A stretch of DNA of 64,000 nt from Hyphomicrobiaceae bacterium (GCA_016793065.1 JAEULV010000003.1:27550-91549), one strand, 5' to 3'; shown: positions 46,601 to 55,927, counted from the first letter of the stretch. Translations and numbers: made by a program. Notes: generated by a model from the letters alone, not told the origin.

Positions 46601-48970
46601 ATGACAGAATCCGCCATCGCCTCGACCGTGGGCGCCATGCCAGTGCCAAGTGCTTCCGTGCCGCCTGTCAGCGACCGGCGCGGCTGGATGCGTTCGATCG
46701 GCCTGGTGACGGTCGTGCTGGCGATCGTGTCGGTGGCGACGACCTGGGCGGTGCTGACCGGGCTGACGCCGATCGAGCCGACGCAGCGCATCGTCTGGAC
46801 GGCGATGTCGGTCAACATCATCCTGATCGTGCTGCTGATCGGCCTGATCGCGATCGAGTTGATGGCGCTGTGGCTGGCGCAACGGCGCGGCGAGGCGGGA
46901 CGGCGGCTGCAGGGGCGGATCGTATCGCTGTTCTGCCTGATCGCGGTGCTGCCGGCGATCGTGCTGGCGGTGCTGGCGTCGTTCACGCTGGATCGGGGGC
47001 TCGACCGTTGGTTCGAGGATCGCACCCGCCGCATCGTCGACAATGCCACCACGGTGGCCAATGCCTATGTGCAAGAGCACGGGCGGGTGCTGCGCGGCGA
47101 TCTGATCGCCATGTCGACCGATCTCGATCGCGCCAAGCCGGTGTTCGACCACGAGCCGCTGCGTTTCGAGCAGTTCTTCCAGACACAATCGCAGCTGCGG
47201 CAGTTGCCGGGGGCGTTCCTGTTGCGCGGCGACGGCACGGTGATCATCAAGCGCGTGTGGGACCCGTCGTGGAGCACGGTGCTGATGCCGCCGCCGCAGG
47301 CCTACGAGCAGGCCGGCAAGGGCGAGCCGGTGGTGATCGCGCCCGGTGCCTCCAACCAGGTCGGCGGCCTGATGCAGCTGAAGGCGTTCGACAATACTTT
47401 CCTTTATGTGACGCGGACGGTCGATGCGCGGGTGCTGGAATATCTGCGGCTGGCGCGGGAGTCGGCGGCGGAATATACCGCGCTGGAAACCAGCCGAACC
47501 GGGACGCAGATTGCCTTCGCGCTGGTTTATATCGGCGTCGCGATGATCCTGCTGCTGGCGGCGATCTGGACCGGCATCGGCCTAACCAACCGGTTGGTGG
47601 CGCCGATCCGGCGACTGATCAGCGCCGCCGACGACGTGTCGCGCGGCAATCTCGACGTCCAGGTCTACGTCAAGGCCAAGGAGGGCGACCTTGCCCATCT
47701 CGGCGACACCTTCAACACCATGACGGCGGAGCTGCGCCAGCAGCGGCGGGAGCTGATCGCGGCGAGCGACCAGATCGACAGCCGGCGGCGGTTCACCGAG
47801 GCGGTGCTCGGCGGCGTGTCGGCGGGCGTCGTCGGCCTCGACCAGAACGGCGTCGTCACCATCGCCAATCCGAGCGCGCTGCGGACGTTGTCCCTGTCGG
47901 AACGGTCGCTGATCGGCCAGCCGCTGGCGGAGGTGCTGCCCGAGCTCGGCGACATTCTGGCGTCGGCGTTCGGCGACGAGTTGCGGCGCTCGCGGCAGGG
48001 GCAGATCACACTGATGCGGGCGGGGCGGGAGCGCATCATCGATGTGCGCATCACTTCCGAGCAGAGCGAGGACGAGGAAGAAGGCTTTGTCGTCACCTTC
48101 GACGACATCACCGACCTGGTGACGGCGCAGCGCTCGTCGGCCTGGGCGGATGTCGCCCGGCGCATCGCCCATGAGATCAAGAACCCGCTGACGCCGATCC
48201 AGCTGTCGGCGGAGCGCATCCGCCGGCGCTACGGCAAGCGGATCGAGGACGACCGGCAGGTGTTCGACCAGTGCGTCGACACCATCATCCGCCAGGTCGG
48301 CGACATCGAGCGGATGGTCAACGAGTTCTCGGCCTTCGCGCGGATGCCGAAGCCGCAGAAGGATCTGGGAAACCTGTCGGATGCGGTGCGCGAGGCGGTG
48401 TTCCTGCAGACGGTCGCCAATCCCGACATCACCTTCCTGACCCTGCTGCCGGACGAGCCGATGCTCGGGCGGTTCGATCACCGGCTGGTGCTGCAGGCGC
48501 TGACCAATCTGGTGAAGAACGCCACCGAGGCGATCGCCGCCGTTCCGGTCGAGCTGGGGCGGCGCGGCGAGATCACGGTGAAGGGCAATCTCGACGCCCA
48601 GCACCTGTGGATCGACGTGATCGACAACGGCATCGGCCTGCCGGTCGAAAACCGCCAGCGGCTGTTGGAGCCGTACATGACCACGCGCGAGAAGGGCACC
48701 GGGCTTGGCCTCGCCATCGTGCGCAAGATCGCCGAGGACCATGGCGGATCGATCGAACTGATGGACGCACCGGCGGTCGCCGAGGGCGGCTTCGGTGCGA
48801 TGGTGCGCTTCACCCTGCCGGTCGAACCGCCGGCGGCGAAGCCGACCGCCAAGGCAGAAGCATCGGCGACGACCGTCGCCGACCAACCAACTGACGTTTC
48901 CCAACCGGCCAGCAGCGAGGCGCCGTCGCGTCCCGCCGAGCTGGCCGTCGAAGACAGCCGGAGCAATTGA
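46601..48970 (+). CDS. ntrY: Nitrogen-related membrane sensor kinase NtrY
   Basis: A 789-residue histidine kinase. Membrane helices lie at about residues 32-52, 66-90, 100-125 and 305-328, enclosing a ~180-residue periplasmic sensor. A HAMP domain follows, then PAS (~380-490), the phospho-histidine H524 in [12 protein letters not shown], and an ATPase domain with G-T-G-L-G-L-A-I-V. The last ~45 residues are an Ala/Ser/Pro-rich tail. It pairs with ntrX, which starts 6 bases after its stop. The family is linked to nitrogen, redox and envelope control. Confidence 0.96.
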   Translation: MTESAIASTVGAMPVPSASVPPVSDRRGWMRSIGLVTVVLAIVSVATTWAVLTGLTPIEPTQRIVWTAMSVNIILIVLLIGLIAIELMALWLAQRRGEAGRRLQGRIVSLFCLIAVLPAIVLAVLASFTLDRGLDRWFEDRTRRIVDNATTVANAYVQEHGRVLRGDLIAMSTDLDRAKPVFDHEPLRFEQFFQTQSQLRQLPGAFLLRGDGTVIIKRVWDPSWSTVLMPPPQAYEQAGKGEPVVIAPGASNQVGGLMQLKAFDNTFLYVTRTVDARVLEYLRLARESAAEYTALETSRTGTQIAFALVYIGVAMILLLAAIWTGIGLTNRLVAPIRRLISAADDVSRGNLDVQVYVKAKEGDLAHLGDTFNTMTAELRQQRRELIAASDQIDSRRRFTEAVLGGVSAGVVGLDQNGVVTIANPSALRTLSLSERSLIGQPLAEVLPELGDILASAFGDELRRSRQGQITLMRAGRERIIDVRITSEQSEDEEEGFVVTFDDITDLVTAQRSSAWADVARRIAHEIKNPLTPIQLSAERIRRRYGKRIEDDRQVFDQCVDTIIRQVGDIERMVNEFSAFARMPKPQKDLGNLSDAVREAVFLQTVANPDITFLTLLPDEPMLGRFDHRLVLQALTNLVKNATEAIAAVPVELGRRGEITVKGNLDAQHLWIDVIDNGIGLPVENRQRLLEPYMTTREKGTGLGLAIVRKIAEDHGGSIELMDAPAVAEGGFGAMVRFTLPVEPPAAKPTAKAEASATTVADQPTDVSQPASSEAPSRPAELAVEDSRSN

Positions 48971-48975
48971 TCGTC

Positions 48976-50346
48976 ATGGCGTCCGATATTCTGATTGTCG
49001 ACGACGAAGCCGATATCCGCGAACTCGTGGCGGGCATTCTCGAGGACGAGGGGCACGGCACCCGACGAGCGGGCAATTCCGACGAGGCGCTGGCGGCGGT
49101 GGCGTTCCGCAAGCCGTCGCTGGTGTTCCTCGATATCTGGCTGCAGGGCTCGAAGCTCGACGGGCTGTCGGTGCTCGACGAGATGAAGAGCCGGCATCCG
49201 GAATTGCCGGTGGTGATGATTTCGGGCCATGGCAATGTCGAGACCGCCGTGGCGGCGATCAAGCGCGGCGCCTATGACTATATCGAGAAGCCGTTCAAGG
49301 CCGACCGGCTGGTGCTGATCGCCGACCGGGCGCTGGAAACCTCGAAGCTGAAGCGCGAGGTCGAGGATCTGCGCAATCGGTCCGGCGACACCGGCGAATT
49401 GCTCGGCCAGTCGTCGGTGATGAACCAGTTGCGCAATCACATCGAGCGGGTGGCGCCGACCAACAGCCGCATCCTGATTTCCGGGCCGTCGGGGGCGGGC
49501 AAGGAACTGGTGGCGCGCACCATCCACCGGCTGTCGGCGCGGGCGAACGGCCCGTTCGTGGCGCTGAACGCCGCCAATATCACGCCGGAGAGCATGGAAG
49601 AGGAGCTGTTCGGCCACGAGAGCACACCGAACGGGCCGCGCAAGGTCGGGGCGCTGGAAGAGGCGCATGGCGGCACGCTCTATCTCGACGAGATCGGCGA
49701 CATGCCGCGCGACACCCAGAACCGCATCCTGCGGGTGCTGGTCGAGCAGAGCTTCATGCGCGTCGGCGGCAGCCAGAAGGTTCAGGTCGACGTGCGCATC
49801 CTGTCGTCGACGGCGCGCGACATTCCGCGCGAGATCGCCGAGGGGCGGTTCCGCGAGGACCTGTTCCACCGGTTGGCGGTGGTGCCGCTGCGGGTGCCGT
49901 CGCTGGCGGAACGGCGCGAGGACATCCCGCCGATGATCCAGTTCTTCATGGACCAGCTGGCGAAGACCGCCGGCCTGCCGGTGCGCAAGATCGGCGACGA
50001 CGCCATGGCGGTGCTGCAGGCGCATGACTGGCCGGGGAATATCCGCCAGTTGAAGAACAACGTCGAACGGCTGATGATCCTGACGCGGGCCGATCCGGAA
50101 GCGGTGGTCACCGCCGACATGCTGCCGGCCGAAGTCGGCGCCATGCTGCCGGCATTGCCGACCTCCACCGGCGGCGAGCACCTGATGAGCCTGCCGCTGC
50201 GCGATGCGCGCGAGGTGTTCGAGCGGGTCTATCTCGAAGCGCAGATCAACCGCTTCGGCGGCAATATCTCGCGCACGGCCGAGTTCGTCGGCATGGAGCG
50301 CTCGGCGCTGCATCGCAAGCTGAAATCGCTCGGCATCGGCAGTTGA
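48976..50346 (+). CDS. ntrX: Response regulator NtrX
   Basis: A 456-residue regulator of the NtrC layout: a receiver with D53 in F-L-D-I-W-L-Q-G-S, an AAA+ domain with G-P-S-G-A-G-K-E and Y-L-D-E-I-G-D-M-P, and a C-terminal Fis-type helix-turn-helix (I-S-R-T-A-E-F-V-G-M-E-R-S-A-L). The GAFTGA loop needed to contact sigma-54 is missing; the region reads F-G-H-E-S-T-P-N-G-P-R-K-V-G. So it probably regulates without sigma-54. ATG 48976 is used; a TTG at 48967 overlaps ntrY. Confidence 0.96.
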   Translation: MASDILIVDDEADIRELVAGILEDEGHGTRRAGNSDEALAAVAFRKPSLVFLDIWLQGSKLDGLSVLDEMKSRHPELPVVMISGHGNVETAVAAIKRGAYDYIEKPFKADRLVLIADRALETSKLKREVEDLRNRSGDTGELLGQSSVMNQLRNHIERVAPTNSRILISGPSGAGKELVARTIHRLSARANGPFVALNAANITPESMEEELFGHESTPNGPRKVGALEEAHGGTLYLDEIGDMPRDTQNRILRVLVEQSFMRVGGSQKVQVDVRILSSTARDIPREIAEGRFREDLFHRLAVVPLRVPSLAERREDIPPMIQFFMDQLAKTAGLPVRKIGDDAMAVLQAHDWPGNIRQLKNNVERLMILTRADPEAVVTADMLPAEVGAMLPALPTSTGGEHLMSLPLRDAREVFERVYLEAQINRFGGNISRTAEFVGMERSALHRKLKSLGIGS

Positions 50347-50355
50347 TCCCGACCG

Positions 50356-50383
50356 GCGCGGCGACCGGCGCCGGTCGCCGCGC
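50356..50383. repeat. 28-bp perfect palindrome between ntrX and dat
   Basis: Arms GCGCGGCGACCGGC (50356-50369) and GCCGGTCGCCGCGC (50370-50383) are exact reverse complements. It begins 9 bases after the ntrX stop and is not followed by a T run. It could act as a pause or Rho-linked end, or protect the ntrYX mRNA. Confidence 0.8.
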
Positions 50384-50494
50384 TGCCATGCGTCCGTCGC
50401 CTAGGTGGGGGCTCGGGCGATGGGGCAGATTGTCCCCTTGGTTTTCCCGGCCGCGTCGCCCGCGGGCGTGTCGATAAACGACGAAAGGTGTTCC

Positions 50495-51361
50495 ATGAGC
50501 CGCATCGCCTATGTCAACGGCCGCTATGTGCGCCACGCCGATGCCAGCGTGCATGTGGAGGATCGCGGCTATCAGTTCGCCGACGGCGTCTACGAGGTCT
50601 GCGAGGTGTATCAGGGGTGTCTCGTCGACGAGACCCGGCACATGGACCGGCTGCAGCGCTCGCTCGACGAGTTGCGCATCGCCATGCCGATGTCGCGCAA
50701 GGCGCTCGGCTTCGTGCTGCGCCAGACGGTGCGGCGCAACCGGGTGCGCGACGGCATGGTCTATCTGCAGGTGACGCGGGGCGTGGCGCCGCGCGACCAC
50801 TATTTCCCGACCGTGCCGACGCCGCCGTCGATCGTGGTGACGGCCAAGGCGATCGACCCGGCCGGCGGCGCGGCGCGGGCGGAGAAGGGCGTCAACGTCA
50901 TCACCGTTCCGGAGAACCGCTGGGAACGCGTTGATATCAAGAGCGTTTCGCTGCTGCCGAACGTGCTGGCCAAGCAGCAGGCGCGCGAGGCGGGCGCGAC
51001 GGAAGCGTGGTTCGTCGATGCCGACGGCTTCGTCACCGAGGGCGGCTCGACCAATGCGTGGATCGTCACCAGGGACAATGTCATCGTCACCCGTCCGGCC
51101 GAGTTCGGCATCCTGCGTGGCATCACCCGCACGGTGGTGCTGGAAGTGGCGGCGCGGGAGGGGATGAAGGTCGAGGAGCGCAAGTTCACCGTCGCCGAGG
51201 CCAAGGCGGCGAAGGAGGCGTTCAACACCGCCGCGACGACGCTGGTGATGCCGGTGGTACGCATCGACGATAGCCCGGTCGGCAACGGGGCGCCGGGAAG
51301 CGTGGCGACGCGGCTGCGGGCCGCATTCCACGACCTCGCCGAAATGACCAAAATACGCTGA
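50495..51361 (+). CDS. dat: D-amino-acid aminotransferase (class IV)
   Basis: A 288-residue PLP enzyme, fold type IV, that swaps amino groups between D-amino acids and 2-oxoacids. It starts A-Y-V-N-G-R-Y-V with E-D-R-G-Y-Q-F-A-D-G-V-Y-E-V. The PLP lysine is in R-V-D-I-K-S-V-S-L-L-P-N-V-L-A-K-Q, and E-G-G-S-T-N-A-W is conserved. ATG 50495 follows GAAAGGTG; upstream in-frame ATGs lack a site. The ntrX-dat-hfq order is conserved in Hyphomicrobiales. Branched-chain aminotransferase-like alternatives exist, but the context favours Dat. Confidence 0.9.
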   Translation: MSRIAYVNGRYVRHADASVHVEDRGYQFADGVYEVCEVYQGCLVDETRHMDRLQRSLDELRIAMPMSRKALGFVLRQTVRRNRVRDGMVYLQVTRGVAPRDHYFPTVPTPPSIVVTAKAIDPAGGAARAEKGVNVITVPENRWERVDIKSVSLLPNVLAKQQAREAGATEAWFVDADGFVTEGGSTNAWIVTRDNVIVTRPAEFGILRGITRTVVLEVAAREGMKVEERKFTVAEAKAAKEAFNTAATTLVMPVVRIDDSPVGNGAPGSVATRLRAAFHDLAEMTKIR

Positions 51362-51635
51362 TCCGACGCCGCGGGCGGTCATCCGCGCGCGGGTCCGTGG
51401 CGTATGATCTGGAGAGGTCGGAAGCGAAAACGGCCGTCGCAATGATGCGGATGACGACCATCTCGCATTTGCGAAGAATCCGCGCTATGATCTTGCAATA
51501 TCCGGATCGAATTCCCACGAATCCGATCCGACTTCCGATGCCGTGTCGTTCGGGACTGCCGTCTTCGATTGCCGTCCGCCATGGTTTGGAAGCCATCACA
51601 AGAACCCGAAGACAAGACCAAGAAGCGAGCTTCCA

Positions 51636-51887
51636 ATGGCCGAACGGGCACAGAACCTCCAGGACACTTTCCTCAACTACGTGCGTAAGCAGAAGATCCC
51701 GCTGACGATTTTTTTGGTGAACGGGGTTAAGCTGCAGGGCGTCGTGACCTGGTTCGACAATTTCTGCGTTTTACTTCGCCGCGATGGACACTCGCAGCTT
51801 GTCTACAAGCATGCGATCTCCACCATCATGCCGAACGGCCCGCTGCAATTGTTCGAACCGGCTGACGGCGACGACCGGACGGCCTGA
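51636..51887 (+). CDS. hfq: RNA chaperone Hfq
   Basis: An 83-residue Sm-like protein forming hexamers that pair small RNAs with messengers. It has [12 protein letters not shown], the Sm1 region [10 protein letters not shown] and the Sm2 motif Y-K-H-A-I-S. The C-terminal tail is short, as in alphaproteobacteria. ATG 51636 gives the canonical start; the 274 bases upstream after dat likely hold its promoter. hflX follows with no gap. Confidence 0.97.
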   Translation: MAERAQNLQDTFLNYVRKQKIPLTIFLVNGVKLQGVVTWFDNFCVLLRRDGHSQLVYKHAISTIMPNGPLQLFEPADGDDRTA

Positions 51888-53309
51888 TTGAACGACATCG
51901 AATCACACGACAACGAACCGCTGAAGCGCTCCCGCGAACCTGTCTCGCGCGAGCGGCAGCCGACCCGCGCCGTCGTGGTCGTGCCGATCCGCAAGGAGCG
52001 GCGCTCGCGCGAGGCGATCGAGGGCGGTGAGCCGGCACCGACGCGGACACCGGAGGCGCGGCTGGAAGAGGCAACCGGGCTGGCGCTGGCGATCGAACTC
52101 GACATCGTGGCGCGGCAGGTGATCAGGCTGGCGGTGCCGAAGCCGGCGACGCTGCTGGGCGAGGGCAAGGTCGAGGATATCCGCGCCATCGTCGAGGCCG
52201 AAGGCGCCGAACTGGTGATCGTCGACCATCCGCTGTCGCCGATCCAGCAGCGCAATCTCGAAAAGGCCTGGAACGCCAAGGTGCTGGACCGGACCGGATT
52301 GATCCTGGAGATCTTCGGCGAACGGGCGCGCACCAAGGAAGGCCGGCTGCAGGTCGAGCTGGCGCATCTCAATTATCAGAAGAGCCGGCTGGTGCGGTCG
52401 TGGACCCACCTTGAACGGCAGCGCGGCGGCTTCGGCTTCCTCGGCGGGCCGGGCGAAACCCAGATCGAGGCCGACCGGCGGCAATTGCAGGAACGGATCT
52501 CCAAGCTCGAAAAGGACATTGAGCAGGTGGCGCGGACGCGCGAGCTGCACCGCAAGACCCGCAAGAAGGTGCCGCATCCGGTGGTGGCGCTGGTCGGCTA
52601 TACCAATGCCGGCAAGTCGACGCTGTTCAACCGGCTGACGGCGGCCGAGGTGTTTGCCAAGGACCTGCTGTTCGCCACCCTCGATCCGACGTTGCGGCGG
52701 GTGAAGCTGCCCCATGGCGGCGAGATCATCCTGTCGGATACCGTCGGCTTCATCTCCGACCTGCCGACGCATCTGGTGGCGGCGTTCCGCGCGACGCTGG
52801 AAGAGGTGATCGAGGCGGATCTGATCCTGCACGTGCGCGACATCGTGCACGAGGATACGGCGGCGCAGGCGCGCGATGTGCGCGACGTGCTGACCAAGCT
52901 CGGCATCACCGCCGATGACGCCGGCCATATCGTCGAGGTCTGGAACAAGATCGACCTGCTCGATGCCGATCACCGGGCGCGGCTGCTGGAAGGCCATGCC
53001 AATGACGGCGAGACGGTCATTCCGGTGTCGGCTGTGTCGGGCGAGGGGTGCGAGGCGCTGCTCGACCTGATCGAGACGCGGCTCAACCACGACCGTTCGA
53101 TCTTCCGCTTCGCCATTCCGGCGGCCGAGGGCGAGCTGGTCGCCTGGCTCTATCGGGCGACGGAAGTGCTGGAGCGGCGCGACGACGACGAGCGGGTTCT
53201 GGTCAGCGCGCGGGTGCCCGACAAGGCGTTGGATCTGGTGCGATCGCGCGCCGGGCGCTTCATCGTCGACGTCAAGCTCGGGTTCGAGCGGGAGCGGGAC
53301 CGCGACTGA
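51888..53309 (+). CDS. hflX: Ribosome-associated GTPase HflX
   Basis: A 473-residue GTPase that splits stalled ribosomes. The N-terminal HflX domain (~60-190) leads to a coiled-coil linker with R-G-G-F-G-F-L-G-G-P-G-E-T-Q-I-E. The G domain has G-Y-T-N-A-G-K-S-T, D-T-V-G-F-I and N-K-I-D. There is no early in-frame ATG; the frame opens with TTG at 51888 directly after the hfq stop, which I take as the start (translational coupling). The first ~50 residues are basic and variable. Confidence 0.94.
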   Translation: MNDIESHDNEPLKRSREPVSRERQPTRAVVVVPIRKERRSREAIEGGEPAPTRTPEARLEEATGLALAIELDIVARQVIRLAVPKPATLLGEGKVEDIRAIVEAEGAELVIVDHPLSPIQQRNLEKAWNAKVLDRTGLILEIFGERARTKEGRLQVELAHLNYQKSRLVRSWTHLERQRGGFGFLGGPGETQIEADRRQLQERISKLEKDIEQVARTRELHRKTRKKVPHPVVALVGYTNAGKSTLFNRLTAAEVFAKDLLFATLDPTLRRVKLPHGGEIILSDTVGFISDLPTHLVAAFRATLEEVIEADLILHVRDIVHEDTAAQARDVRDVLTKLGITADDAGHIVEVWNKIDLLDADHRARLLEGHANDGETVIPVSAVSGEGCEALLDLIETRLNHDRSIFRFAIPAAEGELVAWLYRATEVLERRDDDERVLVSARVPDKALDLVRSRAGRFIVDVKLGFERERDRD

Positions 53310-53348
53310 CGCGGCCCGGGCCGTCAGGCTGGCTACGAGACCAGCCGA

Positions 53349-53849
53349 TTAGACCACCAGCCACTCGATGGCGCGCTCGCCCTGGGCATGGATCGCATGC
53401 AGCCGGGCGCAATCCTGCGGATCGTGGCTGAAGCGGACGCCGTTGATGGTCGGCGTTTCCCACAAGAGCGAGGCGATGTCGCCGACATGGGCCTCAAGGT
53501 CGGTCGGATCGGCGCCGGTGGTCTCGATCAGCAGGCCGGTGGCTTCCGAGCCGAGCAGGTCGACGTCGACGGGCATGCCCGGCATCGACTTGGCATGCTC
53601 GAGCACGATGCGCGGCAGCACGTCGACGACCTCGGCCGGCGTGTCGCGCAACAGGCTGGAGGCGCGGCAGGCAGTGGCGAGGTTAGGGAAAACGATGAGG
53701 GACGCCGCGATCAGCCGGTCCTTGCGGAGGCTATCGGTGAGGCTCGCGGCCACGGGATCGGGCCGAACCAGGACTTGCAGCATCAGAGGCTCCACGGCCA
53801 CGTGATACCAGAGGCCGAGGGCGCTGACGCGTCCGTCCTCTGAGGACAC
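53349..53849 (-). pseudogene. Remnant of an FAD-linked oxidase (D-lactate dehydrogenase type)
   Basis: An open frame of 166 codons. Its middle (about residues 50-155) follows the FAD-linked oxidase C-terminal domain pattern of GlcD/YdiJ-type dehydrogenases: V-F-P-N-L-A-T-A-C-R-A, a S-M-P-G-M-P block, E-A-T-G-L-L-I-E-T, and D-P-Q-D-C-A-R-L-H. The FAD-binding PP-loop region and the whole C-terminal half of such enzymes (usually 450-1000 residues) are missing, and both flanks are non-coding. It is best read as a decayed fragment; GTG 53849 may not be a true start. It could still express a short protein. Confidence 0.6.
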
Positions 53850-53890
53850 GCGAATTTCTCATCTGCACCAGCGGCATGAGAAATTCGCGT
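53848..53890. repeat. 15-bp perfect inverted repeat
   Basis: Arms ACGCGAATTTCTCAT (53848-53862) and ATGAGAAATTCGCGT (53876-53890) around a 13-nt loop. The arms are AT-rich against the local GC background. It sits at the upstream edge of the FAD-oxidase remnant. It may be a regulatory dyad, a bidirectional terminator without U tract, or an end of lost mobile DNA. Confidence 0.75.
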
Positions 53891-54388
53891 CAGGAATACC
53901 ATCGGCCATTTTCAATGCCCGTTGGTATGGTACCCAAATCACGACCAACCGCTGCTCGTGGAAGGCCGTCGGTGGCGGACCCTTGCCACGGCAAGGGCCT
54001 GACGCTCGCGCGTCCATCGGTCAGCGTCGGCAAGGCCGGCGTTGTCGCGATGGCCGTAGGACAGTCAGGCTGACCGGAGCCCGGTCGGCGACACCTTCCT
54101 GACAAATCCATGTCGGCCGCGCCAGTCAGGACAACTGCGTCAGCCATGAGGCGTATCGTCTCAGGTCTTTTGGCGGGGGAGGGTTTTCAGGTTGTTGAAT
54201 ATGCAGATGAAATCGATTTAAACGATCGTCAAAAAGGAATAGCTCGATCAATGCGGAACCGTGTCGGCAAGATGTGCGCAAACCGGTTTAGACCAAAGCG
54301 TTAGGTCAATGCTGTGGATTGGCGTCCGGCAAGCGGGCAGGCGCGGCCCGGGCGGAAGATCCGCCCGGCGTGCCGGTACAAGCTAGGG
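53891..54388. other. Gene-poor stretch
   Basis: No gene supported; short open frames here have no recognisable domains. A hairpin CCTTGC-CACG-GCAAGG lies near 53980-53997, without a T run. The right part is less GC-rich and includes the palindrome AAACCGGTTT near 54283, a possible operator. Confidence 0.5.
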
Positions 54389-54556
54389 TCAGTGAGCGGC
54401 GGCCGAACGGGCAACCGACTCGATTTCGCAACGCGAAATGCCGAGGTCGTCGAGTTCGCGATCGTCGAGCGCTTCGAGCTGACGGACGGTTTCGACATAG
54501 GACTGCCAACGCTTCCACGAGGCAATGGCGGCGCCGATAACATTCGAGAGGATCAT
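54389..54556 (-). CDS. DUF1127 (YjiS-like) small basic protein
   Basis: A 55-residue protein ending in the DUF1127 pattern R-Q-L-E-A-L-D-D-R-E-L-D-D-L-G-I-S-R-C-E-I. The preceding helix (W-K-R-W-Q-S-Y-V-E-T-V) is typical. I prefer the ATG at 54556, five bases after GGAG; an in-frame ATG at 54568 would add four residues. Members are widespread in alphaproteobacteria and some influence RNA turnover or phosphate/carbon responses. It is preceded by a long, relatively AT-rich upstream region, as expected for a regulated gene. Confidence 0.85.
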   Translation of the reverse strand: MILSNVIGAAIASWKRWQSYVETVRQLEALDDRELDDLGISRCEIESVARSAAAH

Positions 54557-55276
54557 GGTCTGCTCCATCAGTCGGCCCTGGGTCCGGCGCTCGCGCACCG
54601 TCGGCCTCGGGCTTGTTTGCCGGAGGATCATTCCCCCGGGGGTGTCCCGCGCCAGGGCGGGGCGATTGGCGGCTGCCATCTCGATCAGGTCCGGGAGGAG
54701 ACTAATTAAGCGGCAGCAAGTGATGCAACATCAGGCTTGTTGCGATGCGAGATAGCTAGACCTGACTTGTGACGTTTCCAAGGCAGGGGCGGTGAAGCCA
54801 GCAATGCGCGCATTGCAGGGCTCAATCGTGTCGGGTTTAAACAATTCTTCATAGATAATGCGTCGATTTCGGTCGTTATGGCGTGGAATTGACCACGAAC
54901 CCATTTAACCTTGACCGACTTCGTCGGTAATTGCTCCAAACCCGACATCGGTCGTTTGCTGACCAATTCGCGTGCAGTGCGGCACGTTACGGCAGGCTGA
55001 ATGGCTGGTGAAAATCAGGGCCTGCGGAAATATCAGGCAGCCTGGCTGCGACATCATGTCTCGCCGCATTTCAGCCACGATTGCCGCGGGGCGCGGGATT
55101 TTCTTGCGCGCGCCGAGCGGTCGCCGCCGATGCCGACGGTGCGATGGCTGCCGAAATTCGGCTGACAGGGCGATCGAGTCGGCGGTCACGGCGCGGCCAT
55201 TTTGTCCTAGGATGGTGTGCGGGCGAATCTGGCGACGGCGGACGCGCCGGGAGAGCCGATCGAGGGAGTTGACGTG
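54557..55276. other. Divergent intergenic region between DUF1127 and DUF1007 genes
   Basis: No protein gene supported. The part 54690-54930 is markedly AT-richer than average, with scattered TTAA and TTTAAA words, and is the likely promoter region for the DUF1127 gene. No complete TTAA-N7-TTAA site was found. Confidence 0.5.
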
Positions 55277-55927
55277 GTGAAGCGACGCATCCTGTGGGCC
55301 ATGACGGCCGCCCTGGTCCTGCTGCCGGTGCCGGCGCTGGCGCATCCGCACGTCTACGTCGATTCTCATACCGAGTTCGTCTTCGATGCCGAGGGCAAGC
55401 TGACGGCGCTGCGGCACGACTGGATCTTCGACGAGGGCTTTTCGAGCTTCGCCAGCCAGGGGCTCGACACCGACAATGACGGCAAGCTGTCGCGCGAGGA
55501 GTTGCAGCCGCTGGCCAAGATCAACGTCGAGTCCCTGCTCGAATACGGCTATTTCACCATTCCGCGCGTCGACGGCAAGAAAGTCGGGTTCAAGGTGCCC
55601 TCCGACTATTATCTGACCTATGCCAAGGGCGAGCTGACGCTGCATTTCACCTTGCCGCTTCGCGAGACGGTCGACCCCAAGGGGCACAAGATCGAGGTCG
55701 ATGTCTACGATCCGGGCTATTTTGTCGATTTCGAGCTGATGAAGGACAAGCCGGCGACCGTCACCGGGCTGGATGGCTGCTCGGTCGCGGTGAAGCGCAA
55801 GCCGGACCCGGATGATGCGACAGCGGCATTGCTCGGCTCGATTCCGGCGAGCGAGCGGGCGTTGCCGCGCAGCTTGCAGAAGCTGACCGAGACGCTGGCC
55901 AATCGCCTGACGCTGGACTGCAAGTGA
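55277..55927 (+). CDS. DUF1007 family periplasmic protein
   Basis: A 216-residue secreted protein. The signal peptide M-K-R-R-I-L-W-A-M-T-A-A-L-V-L-L ends near A-L-A-H-P-H, where H-P-H-V-Y-V-D starts the mature protein, the family hallmark and a possible metal ligand. An EF-hand-like D-T-D-N-D-G-K-L-S segment follows. GTG 55277 is chosen, eight bases after AGGGAG; a GTG one codon earlier is also possible. Its stop overlaps the start of the NicO exporter gene (TGATG), so the pair likely works together in metal handling. Confidence 0.85.
   Translation: MKRRILWAMTAALVLLPVPALAHPHVYVDSHTEFVFDAEGKLTALRHDWIFDEGFSSFASQGLDTDNDGKLSREELQPLAKINVESLLEYGYFTIPRVDGKKVGFKVPSDYYLTYAKGELTLHFTLPLRETVDPKGHKIEVDVYDPGYFVDFELMKDKPATVTGLDGCSVAVKRKPDPDDATAALLGSIPASERALPRSLQKLTETLANRLTLDCK

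Noticed and set aside
48810..49262. 150-codon minus-strand open frame at the ntrY/ntrX junction
   Set aside because: Overlaps the conserved NtrX receiver on the other strand; Ser/Arg-rich shadow.
53323..53345. Hairpin GGCTGG/CCAGCC after hflX as a terminator
   Set aside because: Short stem and no T run; evidence too weak to list.
53890..54147. 85-codon minus-strand open frame in the gene-poor stretch
   Set aside because: No ribosome site, no recognisable domain and biased composition; runs through the inverted repeat.
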